Notes under the pieces: generated by a model
What the model saw: the letters and a program-made list of their open reading frames with translations, nothing else
Database searches by the model: none
What the model was told of the DNA's origin: nothing
Program-made: the position numbers and the translations under genes
From: Scolanthus callimorphus
Lineage: Eukaryota > Cnidaria > Anthozoa > Actiniaria > Edwardsiidae
Direction: 5' to 3'
Length of the DNA stretch: 64,000 nucleotides
NCBI GenBank assembly: GCA_033964015.1
Contig: CM066923.1
Coordinates: 24,874,168 to 24,938,167 of the forward strand
Part shown: one piece after another, positions 13,601-22,288 of the stretch
Position numbering within the stretch: position 1 is the stretch's first letter
Layout of the letters: each line of letters begins with the position of its first letter

Positions 13601-15398
13601 GTAGAGGCCCCGAATTGTTTCATCTTGTGCTCCACTCGTAATTTTTTATCCAATCGTCACACACTTTAGCATGCATAAAATGAAACAAAACTGTCTTGTT
13701 AATTTTTTTAACGGTTGAAAATTGTAAAAAAAAATTGAAATAGCTTATAGGGACCGGTCATTATTTATCGCCTGGGGGGGAGGGAGAGGGGCAGAGGAAT
13801 TTTTTGGGGATCACTTCATTTTGGGGAGAGCGAAAGGGGGATCTCTCAAGACCTGAAGCCCTGAAAGGGGGACCACAAGAAATTTTCTAAGTAGTTATTC
13901 CAGCAGCTTCTCTATCATTTGCATTTTTCTACCTCACTTCACTCAATACATAATAAAAATTTCGAATAAATAACATAGGATAACATCTGATATAGTCTTT
14001 GGCAACGAAGACACTACCTTCGCACCGTTTACAAGAACAACTGTATCTTGGCGGGGAAAAACAAACTCAGCTACCAAAAATGCCCTGCAGGCCTGGCGGG
14101 CAGTCACTTTGTTCGAAAGAAGAGTAAGGCGTGTGTTCGACGTTACATGCATAGAAATTTGTCATTTGGACCGCGCTTAACGCAAATGAATAATAATATA
14201 ATTTCGGCGCGCATGAATAATACAAACTACAGGATTTGTTTACTATACGTAAAAAAACGCTTGGTGAAAGTGCTTTTATCAATGAAATGGCTTGATGAAA
14301 TGCGTTTATCAAAACGAAAGAAAAATGTGATCCCTCTATCTGTAAACTGTCTTCTACTAGGTCAATTTAAGGGGGGCCGGGGGGGGGGGGGGGTATCACG
14401 AAAACGTTTAACTGCTCTGAGGGGGGATCACGTTAATCATTGTACTTATGGGAGGATCACTGCATTTTGACCTTGTATTACCCAAAATCCTCTGACTCCC
14501 CCCCCACCCCCCCAGGCGATAAATAATGACCGGTCCCTTACTCCATTGGCGATCATGAAAAGGTTAGTCCAAAACCGAAAACATTTTTAACTTGGCTTTT
14601 TTTGGCTTTGAAGATATGAATTTTGAAATTTCTGCCATCTTTTCCGATTTTTAGTAACAGAATTCAATTTTTAAAAAAATGTTGACTCAACAACTAAAAT
14701 AGCTATGTCCAAAAAAATTTTCGGTTTCGACTAGTCGTTGCGAGATCTTCAAAAGCCCCAAGGTAAAAACTCACGAGTGGAAACAATTCGGGGCCTCTAC
14801 AGCCCGACGTGCAATGCGAACTGATGTACCACCGTTGCACACTGCACCCTAAACGATTTAATCGAAAAATAAAATGTCACCGAGTCAGCATCTCCATGTA
14901 GTCGGTAATCCGTTAAAGGGTGTACACGGTAGACTGCTTGCAGCCCCTTCTTCGGCGAACGTCCGTAAATCGACGCGGCGCGCGAGAAGAGGGTGACACT
15001 TGTAAACAAATCGAAGCGCGCCGCGGGTAGAAAACATTTCCCTGGATTTACGGACGTTCGCCGAAGAAGGGGCTGCAAGCAGTCTAACTCTCGGGGGTAC
15101 TGAAATGCAAACGAACTTAGAAGAAAAAGTCCATGCGCCTGTCTTAAAAAGTTTGATGAACAGAAGCCAAAAAGCAGTTTGGCGTTCGGGAATGTAAAGT
15201 GGCGAGTTCGCAGAATTATGAAAAATCGTAACAGGCCGCAACAAAATGCTGACTCTGTAAATGTCCATGAGTCATATCCCATTCTTCATGCCATTAATCC
15301 TGTATTTGTACTTACCAGAACTTTAGCTCCGATGGCCACCGCCAGGACACAACAAAACACCAACAACGATAAACGCATTCTCAAATATAGGACAAGCT
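1303..15398 (-). CDS. Secreted acidic protein with tandem F5/8 type C (discoidin) domains, 3' end outside window
   Basis: Six exons were joined by splice sites and phase: 15398-15316 (ATG at 15378), 13514-13286, 12279-12098, 5539-5397, 3113-2972 and 1619-1303. The product begins with a signal peptide (21 residues in exon 1) and a 76-residue acidic segment (about 21 Asp/Glu, ending near a KR dibasic site). A full discoidin domain follows (about residues 101-251, first and last Cys as in the family), then the start of a second. Recognisable family signatures are LGMEDGRI, QW-IQ, VNLGEV, YSIDGSHW, FTGNSDQN, ARYIRLNP and FELFGC. Such domains bind cell-surface glycans, lipids or collagen; here the role is unknown, and extracellular or skeletal-matrix adhesion is only a guess. 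Boundaries between domains are phase 1, as expected for shuffled modules. Exon 4 has a one-base deletion relative to the family. The last part of domain 2 was not found and probably lies beyond position 1. Confidence 0.8.
1777..1848. repeat. Four-copy 17-base tandem repeat
   Basis: ACTTTGCTGGCGAGCAT is repeated, the first copy degenerate, in the intron upstream of the domain-2 exon. A perfect-looking hairpin with GACGGGCTCTATTAAT arms follows at 1885-1940. Confidence 0.8.
2972..3113 (-). CDS. Discoidin domain 1, part 3
   Basis: The acceptor TTCTTTCAG precedes MFTGNSDQN, and the exon continues through PIDARYIRLNPKSWESY to FELFGC, the canonical C-terminal end of an F5/8C domain with its closing Cys. 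The donor GAG|GTAGGA at 2972 leaves phase 1, which fits exon 6. A second GT ten bases further on would break the phase. Confidence 0.8.
3429..3600. repeat. Hairpin element
   Basis: Arms CTTTATCGGCGAAATAGAGC and its complement form a hairpin (3429-3499); a third copy of the arm follows at 3530-3550. It lies in an intron of the discoidin gene. Confidence 0.65.
3618..3700 (-). repeat. SINE tail copy (direct repeat of 4438-4520)
   Basis: About 80 bases starting GTGGAGATAAGGAATTAACC and ending GTTAGCCCTAG are repeated almost exactly at 4438-4520; only single bases differ. Confidence 0.7.
3700..4225 (-). mobile_element. LINE 3' end with (ACT)n-like tail
   Basis: Minus-strand translation gives LGWKKLELQRKFHTAVMVFK, LAPDYMRSMF, TNYLKNSFGYKGAVLWNSLP and LRTASTIQSF, the conserved C-terminal tail of LINE reverse transcriptases, followed by AATAAAG-like sequence and a trinucleotide tail at 3700-3722. 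It abuts SINE sequence on both sides. Confidence 0.75.
4226..4335 (-). repeat. tRNA-derived SINE head
   Basis: The minus strand has a tRNA-like head: A box in GATAGCTCAGCTGGTAGAGC and B box in GAGTTCGAATCCC. The anticodon arm has an eight-base loop and the T stem is mismatched, so it is a SINE promoter and not a working tRNA gene. The tail TCTCTTTCTCCGCTT recurs in the related fragment at 4438-4560. Confidence 0.6.
4438..4562 (-). repeat. SINE fragment, head lost
   Basis: Contains the same 80-base tail as 3618-3700 joined to the AAGCGGAGAAAGAG segment found next to the tRNA-like head at 4226-4335; it stops just before the B box. Confidence 0.6.
4817..5362. mobile_element. TTAA-flanked foldback element (copy 1)
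   Basis: Terminal GGTGACTCATGCG and its complement GTCACC are bordered by TTAA on both sides. The two arms are about 200 bases long with a short centre. TTAA target sites point to a piggyBac-type non-autonomous element. The right end lies 35 bases from the donor of discoidin exon 4. Confidence 0.7.
5397..5539 (-). CDS. Discoidin domain 1, part 2, with 1-base deletion and GC donor
   Basis: After a TGTGCCAG acceptor the exon reads VNLGEVMRVSRVTTQ in one frame, then ETRQFVKLYTISYSIDGSHW in the next. The switch falls at about 5494-5495, where CCCAGGCAG has two Gs and three would restore the domain. The exon is 143 bases; the homologous stretch of domain 2 is 48 codons (144). The only phase-compatible donor is AAG|GCGAGT, a GC-AG type. 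A TTAA-flanked foldback element begins 35 bases beyond the donor. The cause could be an assembly or read error in a short G run, an allele-specific defect, or decay of the gene. Confidence 0.72.
6041..6256. mobile_element. Short inverted-repeat element
   Basis: Ends AGACCAAACCCGCTAACGGTG and its degenerate complement; internal second palindrome around AACCCAATTCAGA. A diverged relative lies at 28551-28750. Confidence 0.55.
6257..8387. other. Intron, no exon seen
   Basis: Part of the 6.6-kb intron of the discoidin gene. Contains a 20-base G run near 6350, the LINE-tail repeat at 6685-7065, and otherwise unremarkable AT-rich sequence. Confidence 0.4.
6685..7065 (-). repeat. LINE-tail-like repeat
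   Basis: An (AAT)n run, TATATAGCGCTTATACGACC and a segment around 6995-7065 that is repeated in inverse orientation at 9720-9795 inside the LINE at 9647-10718. No coding capacity remains. Confidence 0.4.
8388..8590. repeat. Dispersed repeat, copy 1
   Basis: About 190 bases including CTTCTCTTGAAATCTGCGAA are repeated in the same orientation at 16270-16443 with about 80-85% identity by eye. Confidence 0.65.
9647..10718 (-). mobile_element. LINE reverse transcriptase, 5'-truncated and decayed
   Basis: The minus strand encodes GVPQGSVLGPLLYSLY, the catalytic YADDAQVY box, and the thumb region (KLNTDKTELLVL, IGVIFDETMSLSKHV, LSKLDNCNSLLY, LQRVQNAAARII), as in CR1/L2/Rex-type elements. Frameshifts and a deletion after about 10,000 separate this from the C-terminal part (YKPARNLRSS, APRLWNELP). 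The 5' end stops at about 10,718 against unrelated G/C-rich sequence, typical of a truncated insertion. Confidence 0.85.
10880..12015. repeat. Composite array of about 100-base palindromic units
   Basis: At least five units share TGCTTGCGTCTAGTGTGAAT and TGCACTTGCGTCGCTATGAT, with inner complements GCAAGCACAAGCG. The outermost ends form inverted repeats (GGTTCTCACTGGAAC and GTTCCAGTGTGAACC). Two later insertions interrupt it: 11315-11480 (SINE- or LINE-tail-like) and the inverted-repeat element 11642-11947. Confidence 0.7.
11642..11947. mobile_element. Inverted-repeat element nested in the array
   Basis: Terminal TACAGTCAAAAGACATGAAG and its complement, with long AT-rich inner arms built on ATTCAATTC. 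It sits inside a unit of the 10880-12015 array, so it is younger than the array. Confidence 0.7.
12098..12279 (-). CDS. Discoidin domain 1, part 1
   Basis: The exon of 182 bases follows a TTTCCAG acceptor and ends CAG|GTATGA. It carries the first Cys, the LPLGMEDGRISD signature, RARLN and GAWVAKFKNANQWIQ, all typical of the N-terminal half of F5/8C domains. It ends in phase 0 after Gln, at the same point where exon 4 begins. It has no long open frame outside the splice sites, so simple ORF scanning misses it. Confidence 0.82.
13286..13514 (-). CDS. Discoidin gene exon 2: acidic linker or propeptide
   Basis: This 229-base exon is open in one frame from a TAG acceptor (13516-13515) to a GTAAGA donor (13285). 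It encodes 76 residues of which about 28% are Asp or Glu and very few are basic until AKRTKG near its end, a possible proprotein-convertase site ahead of the first discoidin domain. It starts in phase 0 and ends in phase 1, exactly what exons 1 and 3 need. No known domain is visible; it is probably disordered. Confidence 0.65.
13750..14537 (+). mobile_element. 788-base inverted-repeat transposon, copy 1
   Basis: Ends GGGACCGGTCATTATTTATC and its complement, then G-rich and C-rich blocks. An inner segment near GTGACTGCCCGCC matches the copy at 31433-32241 in opposite orientation. No transposase ORF survives, so it is non-autonomous. Confidence 0.75.
14931..15085. repeat. 41-base perfect hairpin in discoidin intron 1
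   Basis: Arms at 14931-14971 and 15045-15085 are exact complements (AGACTGCTTGCAGCCCCTTC...). The 73-base loop holds a second stem, GCGGCGCGC with GCGCGCCGC, unusually GC-rich for this region. Confidence 0.85.
15316..15398 (-). CDS. Discoidin gene exon 1: signal peptide
   Basis: The ATG at 15378 opens 21 codons starting MRLSLLVFCC and ending AKVL, a short basic start, a hydrophobic core and an AIGA-like cleavage site. The donor at 15316/15315 is a strong GTAAGT. A pyrimidine-rich AG acceptor just before 15398 implies an upstream non-coding exon, which I did not find. The exon ends in phase 0, matching exon 2. Confidence 0.75.
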
Positions 15399-15450
15399 CT
15401 GGAAAGAAAATAAAATCACAAGTGTTAGACAAGGTGACCGTGCTGGTCAG

Positions 15451-15527
15451 GCTAGAGCAGATTTCGTATGACTGTGAAAAGTCACAACATTTGTCGCGGC
15501 ACTTTTCACAGTCTTACTAAATCTGCT
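15451..15527. repeat. Palindrome beside discoidin exon 1
   Basis: GAGCAGATTT...GACTGTGAAAAGT is followed by its complement around a short loop, 55 bases upstream of the signal-peptide exon. Confidence 0.6.
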
Positions 15528-15691
15528 CATCTATTCAAATTGCTCGCAACGCAATTTTTAATAACACAATTTTTAGACCATAACAAACCGCAGCCCTTGA
15601 TTTTTTTTTTTTTTTTGCGTGCAGCGGGAACTCGTGGTTGCCATTGCGGCTTTGAACAGTCAGCGTATCCGATTATGAAGTGCACAGAACT

Positions 15692-15697
15692 TTTATT
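15692..15697 (-). promoter_or_regulatory. Polyadenylation signal AATAAA for the PIP-motif gene
   Basis: AATAAA on the minus strand, 233 bases after the TAG at 15930, and before the first known exon of the discoidin gene at 15398. Confidence 0.4.
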
Positions 15698-15929
15698 AAT
15701 ACAAATTCATATGGAGGAAAATTTGAGACGTTTCACAAGCAAGTTGATTATTAGTAAGGGGCGCCTCAAACAAGCGATGCGCTCTTTCACAAGATGGCGA
15801 GATCGAGAAGCTCCAACACTGAATACAAGATAATACATCATCAGCACAGCGATACAAGGTCCACAAGCTAAGATAATAAGTTACAGGTGACTTTTCAGGA
15901 TGATAAGTTACAATTATTTCCATTAGATT

Positions 15930-16032
15930 CTAATTGATTATCGATTTTGACTGTCGCTGATAGAAGTCTGTGATTGTGTTTCCTGCCATGTTTACCGTTG
16001 CCTTTCGTACTCGTACTCTTTCTGGTGCTCGT
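15930..16032 (-). CDS. Terminal exon encoding a p21-like PIP motif (possible Cip/Kip-type protein)
   Basis: The acceptor GGCTTGCTTGCAG is followed by 33 codons and TAG. The peptide is basic (RAPERVRVRK) and ends NTITDFYQRQSKSIIN. The ITDFY core followed by basic residues resembles the PCNA-interacting motif at the C-terminus of p21 (TDFY), although the usual Gln at the first PIP position is Gly here. An AATAAA lies 233 bases after the stop (15692-15697). The preceding exon (16190-16216) adds GETPKQL, a TP site such as CDKs prefer. I did not find a CDK-inhibitory domain exon upstream, so another PCNA-binding protein is possible. Confidence 0.5.
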
Positions 16033-16189
16033 CTGCAAGCAAGCCGAGTAGTAGATAATGCATTCCGAGATGCAAATCTGAGGAATTGACGCGTGACGCG
16101 CAAATTCGCACTAATTGTCGTGTACAATTTTCTTCCTTGGAACGGAAAATGTTTAATTAAGCATACGAATTTGTTACGTATTTACTTAC

Positions 16190-16216
16190 AGTTGTTTGGG
16201 TGTCTCGCCTTGAAAC
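16190..16216 (-). CDS. Penultimate exon of the PIP-motif gene
   Basis: A perfect GTAAGTAA donor at 16189 closes a frame ending GETPKQL in phase 2, which matches the phase of exon 15930-16032. The start is uncertain: AG acceptors allow 16216 or 16208. The exon is tiny and was placed mainly by donor strength and phase. Confidence 0.4.
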
Positions 16217-16269
16217 CTCAGTAATAAATAAACGCGCGCAAATTCAGTCACAATTTACTGCCATAGTTT

Positions 16270-16443
16270 CCCTGCCGATTTGTGTGAAGATTTAACGGTA
16301 AAAATACAGAGAATGTTTGGACATCACAAGGAAAGTATACGATCACAAATAAAGACATGTTCTACAGTAATATCCAGTTGTACTTCTCTTGAAATCTGCG
16401 AAAATTATGGGAATTTGAGCCCTTTTTACTGATCTCTCGCCCC
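16270..16443. repeat. Dispersed repeat, copy 2
   Basis: Second copy of the repeat at 8388-8590, upstream of the PIP-motif gene exons. Confidence 0.65.
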
Positions 16444-16984
16444 CCATTCAATTGAAGAATGGGCGCGGTACCCTATCAAATAGGATCGAGGAACGTTTAC
16501 TCAATACTTCCAGGGACGTGTCTTCTTGGTAGCGAAAAACATATCGGAAAGTTGTGTCAGGATCATTACTAACTGTCGATTTTCAAGGATTGAATGATCA
16601 TATCACTTCTCTCGTAAATGACAACTTCACTTTCTACACAGTCACAATCCCAGTTACGGGTCTACGATACGCGCTCGTCCAATCGATCTATCCGCATGCA
16701 GCGAGCATTTGCATCATTGCCAAGAAAAATTAGTCGGTGAAGGGACGAGGTTGTCTAATTTGCGAGCCTATAAGCGAGCCCCGAGCCTTTTTTGGCGAGC
16801 CTTTGAAAAACACATTTTCAAAACTAGAAAAAAATAGCACACATGCAAACGGTGGTCATTTTCAAGAAAGCAAGGATTCAAATTCCACTCATTTTGACAA
16901 TATTAGTCTAACGAAGAAATGCAAAAAAGCAACTAACAAATCTCAGTTCCTTTAAAATTATCAATACCATGGTTACCACGTAGC

Positions 16985-17062
16985 TTTAAGGCTAGTTTCC
17001 ATATAGTCTTATCTGTCGTATCAGTCAACCGTGAAACAAAAGAATAATTCCAATTTCCATCG
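16985..17062. repeat. Half copy of the TATCTGTCGTATCAGTC palindrome
   Basis: Shares TTTCCATATAGTCTTATCTG and CCGTGAAACAA with the complete palindromic element at 18567-18690. Confidence 0.6.
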
Positions 17063-17599
17063 TTTAGATTCCAGCGATTTAGATTCCGTCTTTCAAAAGA
17101 TGAATTTTGAAATGAGCTATAGATTAATTGCAGCCGCACGCTTTAAAAAAAAAATGATATAATGACAGTTTAAAAAATTAAACTTTCCTCTAATGCAATT
17201 TATTAAACTTCACAGAGTTGTAACCTAACAGACTCCTGACAAAGTTCTAAACGTGCCCCGAGACTATTTAAAGATGAGTCTTTGAAAACGTAATCAAAAA
17301 CTTAAAAAAATATAATGTCAAGAAGGGGTATGGTCAACCTTTTTGCCACCTTGCCTTATTGAGTTAGCATTATTTTTACCAAACAAATGGCAAGAAATAC
17401 ATAAAAAGGCTCGGGGCAGGCTCGGGGCTCGGCGGTGGCTCGCAAAATAGCAACCCACTGAAGGGACATACCTTACTTATTATCCTGGTCTGTGTGCTCT
17501 CTCGACCAGTTGATCACCGTTCTGCGTTGTGACCGAGAGAGAGATGTATGTAGTTTTATACACTCACTGAGCATCTTTCGCGATTGAGGAGGCGGAGCT

Positions 17600-17830
17600 A
17601 TGTTTCAGTCCTCGCTTGGAATTCCTCTTTCTATTTTTGTTCCTTCTTCCTCTTTATTCGCGTTCGAACACGAAGTGCTCGATTTAGTGAATCGACTGAC
17701 GATTTGACGTCTTTGGGCTTTTGTAAAGATGCAAAGTTCATGCAGGAATTCGGGGTTACTGCAGCGTGCCTCTTCGTGCGTACCATCGCCTAGCAACAAC
17801 GTCGTCTGTCTACTGCCTAGCACGAGCTCA
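17600..17830 (-). other. Weak coding signal, MVRTKRHAA
   Basis: A minus-strand ATG (about 17787) opens 51 codons rich in Lys/Arg (MVRTKRHAAVTPNSC ... RIKRKKEQK). The MVRTK start recalls the PCNA-clamp factor PCLAF, but the rest does not match. It could be the first exon of the PIP-motif gene 1.6 kb downstream or chance. Confidence 0.2.
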
Positions 17831-18566
17831 GTCTTTTCAACCCCTTGCTTTCGCTGGAAAATGTCGACGGAAAAAAATCCTGGGTTTTGGAGACTTATTT
17901 GCTAAGGGATTAAAATAAGAAATTAATATTTCACTTTGAGCCCCTTTCTTTCAATTGTTGCTCTTTATAACAAAACCCGTTCGATCGAGAAGGCTTTGTC
18001 TATCAAATTTATCTATGGACAGATATGACATGCAGGATATACTTAGACATCATTCTTATGCCATTCTCTGTCCTTTCATTGACTCATGTACTGTGGTATT
18101 TGGACACGCGGAAATTTACTCAATTACTGACTGTCATTTTACAAGTTTTTTCGAAAAACCAGCTGAATATTGCTCAGAGATGGACGACATTTGGAACACA
18201 AAGAAAACTGTGTAGCTGCAAGAGCACACGAGGAGTCCCCCGATAAAATTCGTTGAAAACGGCGTACCTTATTCTCCTTTATTTTCGTTAAAATGCTCTG
18301 AAGACACAGTTGGGTGCATTTTGAATTTCGAATGAGACACCTTAAGGTCTCGGTAAGGGAAAACGGCGTGCTTACGTCTTTGATTGAGATGCTGCCTTGG
18401 ATGTTTTCTAATTTATCGTCTTGCCAACAAGTACTCTCTCTCTTTCTTGAAGGTTTGCCGCCGTGTTAGAGCTATAAACGATACCAATCTACCTTAAATT
18501 TTATTGCAGATCAGTGTTACCCCTAAAAGGGACCAGAACCCGTGATTTTAACCCATTTTAAAAGGG

Positions 18567-18690
18567 TTTCCATATAGTCTTATCTGTCGTATCTGTCGCA
18601 TCAGTCGACCGTGAAACAATGGAAATTGGAATTATTCTTGTTTCACTGGTGACTGATACGACAGATAAGACTATATGGAAACTAGGCTTT
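18567..18690. mobile_element. Complete palindromic element
   Basis: About 120 bases whose arms (TTTCCATATAGTCTTATCTG and complement) meet almost without a loop. Confidence 0.7.
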
Positions 18691-20224
18691 AACTCGCTCG
18701 CGTCGCGTCAAAAATGGTCGGATATTTTTGAGCTTTGGATATGTTAAACCTCGACTATTGGTGCTTTTAATTATTTGTTCGAATTTATTTTTAAGAGCCG
18801 CATTTGCTTATGCGAGCCGATATTCTAACAGTAGCATTTTTTTACAAAAGTCCCTTCTTTGCGAAAAATCTTCGCGCAATTATGAAACGTCAACGAAGAC
18901 GCTTTCGCTAGCAAGATTTTTAAGTTGCATTTTCCTGAAATTGAAACAGTTTGGCAATGGCTTCCTTGGCGCGGGTAATAGTCTAGGAGCAGCGACCGGA
19001 AAAAAATCGCGTCGTAGCACCCAACGCGCAGACACAGGAAAATAACATAGAAAGACAGGTACATGCCTAAGGTTCAATTTTATCCCTATCGCACAGATTG
19101 GCTTGTGGGACAACACCCCGATATTTGGCATTTTGTTCCCCTGTTGCTCACATGTCCTTTGTAAAACATTGCGAACTTATACGCATCTAAATCCCTCATT
19201 CAGGGATCAAATGTATCCAAAACTTCCAATCATTGTACGAAATCACACACTTTAAATTGCTAGCTGTAAATCTGTCCTTAATTCCCAATCTAACGTCAGA
19301 AACAGAAATTAGAAGTTAGCAGCCATATTAGTTCTTTGTAATTCAAATGAGTTGTGCCTCCTCTCCTGAAGACATAAATATAGGCTGTAGCGCTACAAGT
19401 ACAGCGTGCCTAAATGTGTGCGTTGGCAAAATATATCCCTCCAATGCATTGAACACTTATGTGGACATTTTACTGATTTCGTATGTTTTCTGTGATCTCT
19501 GCTGGCATAAACAAAACAATATAGGTTTATTAGAAAATACCAAAAAACATTTCCTTTATTCGAAATTACCCAGTGAAATGATTCAGACAACGTCGGTGAA
19601 GAGATACCAGACCATTAAACCAATATACTTTAGGCCGGGAAAGCTGTACAGTCTATGTCATTCTTGACTTTTCAGTCGTCAGGAACTCATGAATAACAAA
19701 GGAACTTCATGAATAACAAAATATTAAAAATGGCCGCCGTCACAGATATCTTTTAAACCTTCACTTTTACAGTACGTACGGAAATTACGTCACAATGTTA
19801 TATCTAACCATTTGAAACGCATTTACTTCTACAAGTATGCCGAGTTTGATGTGTTTCTCGGTAAGATTTTGAATTTTACAGGCTTTGAATTACTTTAGAA
19901 TTTTACAAAGAACATGTCAGCATCTTGTAATAAAAGTGCCCGAAATCGGAATGTTATCCCATCGGCTCATTTGTAACATCCGGTCTAATTAAACCTTATA
20001 CACATACCTATCATTCTATGCTACTTTCCCGGGTCTGCGCGAAGGGGTGCTACGAAAACCACTTTCTAGGCCTCTTTTCAAGATCTGCTCCTAGACTATA
20101 AAGCCTTATTCAAAGAAAATCCATTACCCGACTACCTTGTCGCTGCGCGACTCGGGCGATATCCATTTTTCAAGTGAGATTTAGTGTGGAATTCCTGAGT
20201 CGGGTAATGGATTTACCTAATAGT
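18691..20224. other. No supported gene
   Basis: A hydrophobic frame near 18740-18800 and several short ORFs were seen but lack start or splice support. Nothing else recognised. Confidence 0.35.
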
Positions 20225-20324
20225 ATCTCATGCAGCCAAGGAATACAATGACTTTGCCTGGAAGGACTTGCCGTCGATTCGCGGCATCGTTAATATCGCC
20301 GAGAACAACAAATGGCGATATGAT

Positions 20325-20475
20325 ATGTACCGATATGATATGTATCGATTTTGCAGTTTTTGGACTTTGTCACGCAGGCGGTTGCTAAGCCCGTCCCACA
20401 CTGGACTGCAATAGTCGAAATACTGTCTGAAGAAACTTTTTGCACAATTCGTCAATCTGGTCCCTCCAAGTGAGC
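20325..20475 (-). mobile_element. LINE fragment
   Basis: Minus-strand FDYCSPVWDGLSNRLRDKVQ followed by KLQNR is the conserved thumb/C-terminal segment of LINE reverse transcriptases. It is flanked by unrelated repeats. Confidence 0.65.
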
Positions 20476-20914
20476 TGATCGTCAATAGTATACATACTAT
20501 ACATTTGAGTTGAAACATTTTTCCAGGATTTTCCTTAAAATTCAATACTTTTCAGGAAGGAAATCAAAGTCCAGGATATTCCAAGATTTCCAGGACGCGT
20601 GCGAACCCTGATAATAAGATGTACCTATAACGAAATGCATAAGTCGTTGGAACACCTATACTAGTCCGTCCTGTCCTCCCAATGTGAGCGTCCAATTTGA
20701 AGTTTGGGATCCGGGATCCAGGGCATGAGATCCGGGATCATGGGTCGGGATCCGGAATCCAAAACTTCTGTGGATCCCTTTACGTGGGCCGATATTTTAC
20801 ACGACTAGATGAGTAACATACGCAATTTTGTAGCTACAATCAAATGCAAAACGGTGGAGGACACTTTACCGAGGGTACACACCCTTCCTTCAATGTTGTC
20901 CAAAATTGTGTCGT

Positions 20915-21290
20915 ATTATTTCCCAGAATCCTATGATATCTCTTTTTTTGTGTAAATTGAGGACGATATATCATAGGATTCAAGTCTATTCAACGCGTTC
21001 AGTCGGTAGATTCCGCCGAAAATAGCACTCAAAAAGGCGCGACTCGAGCAATATCGGTTTTTCGCGTGAAATCTAGCGTGCAATTTCCACGTCAGGTAAT
21101 GGATTTACCCTCTGGGATTTACCTATAAAATCCTATGATATCTCTTTTTTTTGTAAATTGAGGACGAGATATCATAGGATTCAAGTATATTCAAAGCTTT
21201 CAGTCGGTAGATTCCGCCGAAAATAGCACTCAAAAAGGCGATATTGCCCTCGTCGCTGCGCGACTCGTGCGATATCGCTTTTTTCGTGCT
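20915..21290. repeat. Direct repeat pair containing hairpins
   Basis: Two copies of AATCCTATGATATCTC...GAGATATCATAGGATTC (a hairpin) followed by TCAGTCGGTAGATTCCGCCG. A third partial copy lies at 54007-54105. Confidence 0.7.
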
Positions 21291-21729
21291 ATTTTCTTAG
21301 CGGAATCTAGCCTCCTGAAGCTTTGAATAATCATATAGTATTTAAAACGTACCTTCGACGTTTCGGTCGAAACCATCGAAGGCGGTCTATCGTCATCTCA
21401 AAGTTACTGGGCATGAAATCTCTCTCGCCTCGCGGACGTTAGGATCATGGACATGGAGGAGAAGGATCCCTTTACTTAACCGAGGGGGTGCTGGGAGGTT
21501 TAGTTTGTCACGACACTTACCTCGCTGGGTGTCAATTTGACAGCATACTTGATAAAGGTAGATTGTTTCGACCGAAACGTCGAGACCTTAAGCTGCGACG
21601 ACGACGACGACAACGAGGACGACAACGGCAGAGAACAATACACTTGATTACAGAACACAATGTGCGCACGTGCAAATGTATGAAATCAAATGCATTTCAA
21701 CTGTTTTAATCAGAACTAGGACGTGAAAC

Positions 21730-21912
21730 TACAGGGTTGGTTCTCACTAGCAACATAAGCATAAGGCGCAAGCATAAGCATAAGGATCAAGCTAACTTTG
21801 TCTTTAGTGCGGTTCTCACTACGACATACAAACATAAGCATCAGGACCAAAGGCTGCTGTTCTTCTTATGCTTATGCTTGCGTCGCTTATGTCGTATTGA
21901 AAACCAACCCTA
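21730..21912. mobile_element. Inverted-repeat element
   Basis: GGGTTGGTTCTCACTAGCAA and a complementary end AAAACCAACCCT; interior built of CATAAGCATAAGG repeats and complements. Confidence 0.6.
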
Positions 21913-21915
21913 AAG

Positions 21916-22041
21916 CTACGGCTAAACTGGGACACATGTAGCGCGCAACAATGTTTCTCGCGTGGCTAAACTGGGAAACACGAACGAAACATGTGTCCTC
22001 CGGCTACAATGTTGCGCGCGACATGTGTCCTAGTTTAGCCA
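21916..22041. mobile_element. Palindromic element
   Basis: Arms GGCTAAACTGGGACACATGT and its complement with the GCGCGCAACA motif; about 125 bases. Confidence 0.6.
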
Positions 22042-22046
22042 GGGCT

Positions 22047-22288
22047 TAAAGGGGCACTCGCACGCTTGCCTGACAAGCAAATAATTGGAATCGCAATCCA
22101 ATTCCCATCCTCTTGATAATAGATAAAAACACTATAGATTTGTATTAATTTAACAGTCAAAAAGTCATTTAACAAACCTAGACTGTTATTTTGGTTGTTC
22201 CCGGTAAACTTAAATGTATTTTTGGTGATGAGAATTATACTTTTTTTTGACAGGTTGTACAAAAATTAAGCGTGCGAGTGCCCCTTTA
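22047..22288. mobile_element. TTAA-flanked inverted-repeat element
   Basis: Exact 20-base ends TTAAAGGGGCACTCGCACGC and complement; TTAA at both borders; AT-rich centre without coding capacity. Confidence 0.7.

Noticed and set aside
14797..15282. 161-codon minus-strand ORF
   Set aside because: It runs through the 41-base hairpin in discoidin intron 1 and has no domain; open by composition only.
18728..19045. 105-codon plus-strand ORF with hydrophobic start
   Set aside because: No ATG at the start of the hydrophobic part, no splice support, no homology recognised.
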